DNA of 6,432 nucleotides from Oscillospiraceae bacterium (GTDB lineage Bacteria > Bacillota > Clostridia > Oscillospirales > Ruminococcaceae). The notes under the pieces are model-generated. The model was not told the origin of the DNA and searched no databases. It was given only the letters and a program-made list of their open reading frames with translations. A program made the position numbers and the translations under genes. Positions 4,804-6,432 of this stretch are shown here, piece by piece; the first letter of the stretch is position 1; every line of letters starts with the position of its first letter. The stretch lies in contig WRIP01000077.1 in assembly GCA_009782665.1 (NCBI GenBank), positions 1 through 6,432 on the forward strand, written 5' to 3'.

Positions 4804-6432
4804 TTAGTATTGCATACCTCCCCATTCAATTACTGTAAATCCTTTTCTTTCAAATTCTGTCAGCTTCTGTTCATCAATTTCAATTGGTTCATCTAAAGGC
4901 ATGTATGTCATATAGATTCGAAGTATACTGTCAGGGGTTGGGGTAATATCCAGTATTACGTTATCGGTATACTCATTCGTCATAAAGGTAATAATGTTGT
5001 ATGGATTATTCTGCATCAACGGAAGCCAATACACAATGAACTCATTGTATTCTTTAGGAGTTAATCCCATAAAGGATAGTTTCTCACGTAGGAATGATGC
5101 AGTATCTGTCCCTTTCACAACAAATCCTTCATTGAAGTCACAGTTTAGATATCCATGACCTTCCCAATATAGGTATGAATACTCATATCCATCATCATAG
5201 TTTATTAGTACTCCGTCAGGATAGGCATGTACGTACCATCGATCAACATATGTGGGGTAGGTGCAGGATAGATAGCCGGTTTTTAGTGTGAGCTTCACCT
5301 CTATATCCATTTCCTGTTCAGGGTATAGGTAAATGACAGGTTTTGCAAAACCTCCCTCGTAGTTCAAGTACTTGGTAGCAGCCCACCCTAATAAGCCGCG
5401 ATAGTTAATGAATACCCATTCATCCTCTTTGCCGTTATATCCGACTTCCGTAACAGTGGAATACTGAGGCATAAGTGCAATGATATCATAATCAGATCCC
5501 GGACCTGTACGTAGGTAAAGACCAACTTCCGGGTCCGCAAAGGCATGCGGACGCTGATTATCTTCTATTGTTATCTTTGGTTGTTCTGTCTTTCGACTAA
5601 TCTCTTCAAGAGTTTCTTTTGTCCAGTTTTTCCCAGCAGGACAACAACCCCAAATATGAATCCCATCATCATCTTGGAACAAGAGTAATTCGTTTTTAGC
5701 CAGATCATTACGCTTCTTGCCAGCTAGGTTGAGTAATGAGTCAAAACTGTCGGGGGTTGTATTTTGATCTGGTAATCCGTACCAACTCGTGAATTGACCT
5801 GGTTCATAGAAAGTATATGTTTCGTATTCAAAATATCTTTCGATAATGTAGAACGTAATTACTGCATAATCTCCTTCGAGGTAACAATCGATTATTTCGG
5901 TAAATACTAGAGAAGGAATATATGGATAGTCGTTGTTGAGATACCGTTCATGTACTATATACTCATTGTCTGAGATTATTTGATTGTTAGACATTTCACT
6001 ATTCAATATTTTCGATATATCTGTGCGTCCTTTTCCGTAGTATTCATCAATACTCTGTTGTACTTCCTGTATACTGAACACATCATAACATATCGAATCT
6101 GTACCCATGTTGTATGGATTGGCTTTAAGCGTTGACATATACTGCTGCGCCATGTCCAGGGTAAGGTCACTGGCAACTGGAGCCGCAATCCATGGATTTA
6201 TTCCCCATATGGGATGACAGAATACAGATGATACAGTATAGAATGAGTTACTATCTTTCAACTCAATTTCTGAGGGGTAAAGAAGAATATTGTATGCATC
6301 CATTTTGGAGAGTATATCCTCTGCATATACACGAGCATTTTCCACATTTAGTTCGACAATAGGTTTATCTATCGTTTGCGGGATATCTTGAGCCGCTCCA
6401 TTATTCGTTGAAGATATTTCCTCTGGTGCCTC
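4804..6432 (-). CDS. Uncharacterised SH3-domain protein with C-terminal KPVIYLYP domain, 5' end outside the window
   Basis: The frame is open from the right edge to tandem stops TAA-TAG, giving 542 residues here. A GTG at 6345 could be taken as a start, but no stop lies between it and the edge, and the 29 residues before it (rich in S, T, N, P, E, Q) read like the linker after a signal peptide or lipoprotein anchor. The true start is therefore most likely outside. Counting from the first residue in the window, 30-295 is a tyrosine-rich region I do not recognise, with a WGCCP motif at 261-265. Residues about 297-358 form a bacterial SH3 domain (GLYLRTGPGSDYDIIALMP, then GLLGWAATKYL), a fold that often binds cell-wall peptide. 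Residues 362-542 form a distinct domain with KPVIYLYP (364-371), YWEGHG (422-427), YWLP (468-471) and a final VIEWGG (534-539). I recall this domain type from uncharacterised proteins of gut bacteria, but cannot give it a function. No membrane segment is visible. A surface or secreted location is inferred. Confidence 0.8.
   Translation of the reverse strand, partial: EAPEEISSTNNGAAQDIPQTIDKPIVELNVENARVYAEDILSKMDAYNILLYPSEIELKDSNSFYTVSSVFCHPIWGINPWIAAPVASDLTLDMAQQYMSTLKANPYNMGTDSICYDVFSIQEVQQSIDEYYGKGRTDISKILNSEMSNNQIISDNEYIVHERYLNNDYPYIPSLVFTEIIDCYLEGDYAVITFYIIERYFEYETYTFYEPGQFTSWYGLPDQNTTPDSFDSLLNLAGKKRNDLAKNELLLFQDDDGIHIWGCCPAGKNWTKETLEEISRKTEQPKITIEDNQRPHAFADPEVGLYLRTGPGSDYDIIALMPQYSTVTEVGYNGKEDEWVFINYRGLLGWAATKYLNYEGGFAKPVIYLYPEQEMDIEVKLTLKTGYLSCTYPTYVDRWYVHAYPDGVLINYDDGYEYSYLYWEGHGYLNCDFNEGFVVKGTDTASFLREKLSFMGLTPKEYNEFIVYWLPLMQNNPYNIITFMTNEYTDNVILDITPTPDSILRIYMTYMPLDEPIEIDEQKLTEFERKGFTVIEWGGMQY
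4807..5349 (-). other. C-terminal KPVIYLYP domain of the uncharacterised protein
   Basis: This roughly 180-residue block begins directly after the SH3 domain with FAKPVIYLYPE and ends at the C-terminus with FTVIEWGGMQY. It is rich in aromatic residues and alternates short strand-like segments, for example YVHAYPDGVLINYDDG and ILRIYMTYMPLDEPI, so a beta-rich fold is likely. No nucleophile-acid-base set typical of a known enzyme stands out. The boundaries are judged by eye. Confidence 0.6.
5359..5544 (-). other. Bacterial SH3 (SH3b) domain within the uncharacterised protein
   Basis: The encoded stretch has the SH3b pattern: LYLRTGPGSDYD at its start (the common form is LNVRSGPGTSY), a central beta-strand segment IALMPQYSTVTEVG, and the closing WVFINYRGLLGWAATKYL. 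Such domains are frequent in Gram-positive cell-wall hydrolases and surface proteins. No catalytic wall-hydrolase domain is visible next to it in this window. Confidence 0.85.

Overview
The window looks like core chromosome from a low-GC Gram-positive anaerobe, most likely a member of the Clostridia (Bacillota). This rests on the moderately AT-rich sequence, Shine-Dalgarno sites of the AGGAG/GAGGA type, GTG starts, a zinc-type ribosomal protein L31, and above all the gene pair dNTP triphosphohydrolase then DNA primase, which in Clostridia commonly precedes the major sigma factor gene rpoD. The genus cannot be named from this sequence. All six genes lie on the minus strand, so transcription runs from right to left. 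No RNA gene, mobile element, CRISPR array or plus-strand gene is supported.

In the direction of transcription the layout is as follows. (1) At the right edge is a large gene, cut off at its 5' end, whose product carries a bacterial SH3 domain and a C-terminal domain bearing the motif KPVIYLYP. It is probably secreted or surface-exposed, and its function is unknown. (2) A 281-base gap follows, holding a good extended -10 promoter directly before rpmE, the gene for 50S ribosomal protein L31. (3) After rpmE come two consecutive hairpins, the second followed by a T-run, which reads as a terminator. (4) A YigZ/IMPACT-family gene is followed closely by, or overlaps, a gene for a kinase of the aminoglycoside phosphotransferase fold. 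These two probably form one transcription unit. (5) After a 178-base gap come the dgt-like gene and, 27 bases later, dnaG, which runs off the left edge.

The functional themes are replication and nucleotide housekeeping (dgt, dnaG), translation (rpmE, possibly yigZ), a small-molecule kinase of unknown substrate, and one uncharacterised envelope-type protein. Most of the window is conventional. The least explained item is the SH3/KPVIYLYP protein. I see no clear evidence of a defence system, biosynthetic cluster or other new multi-gene system.
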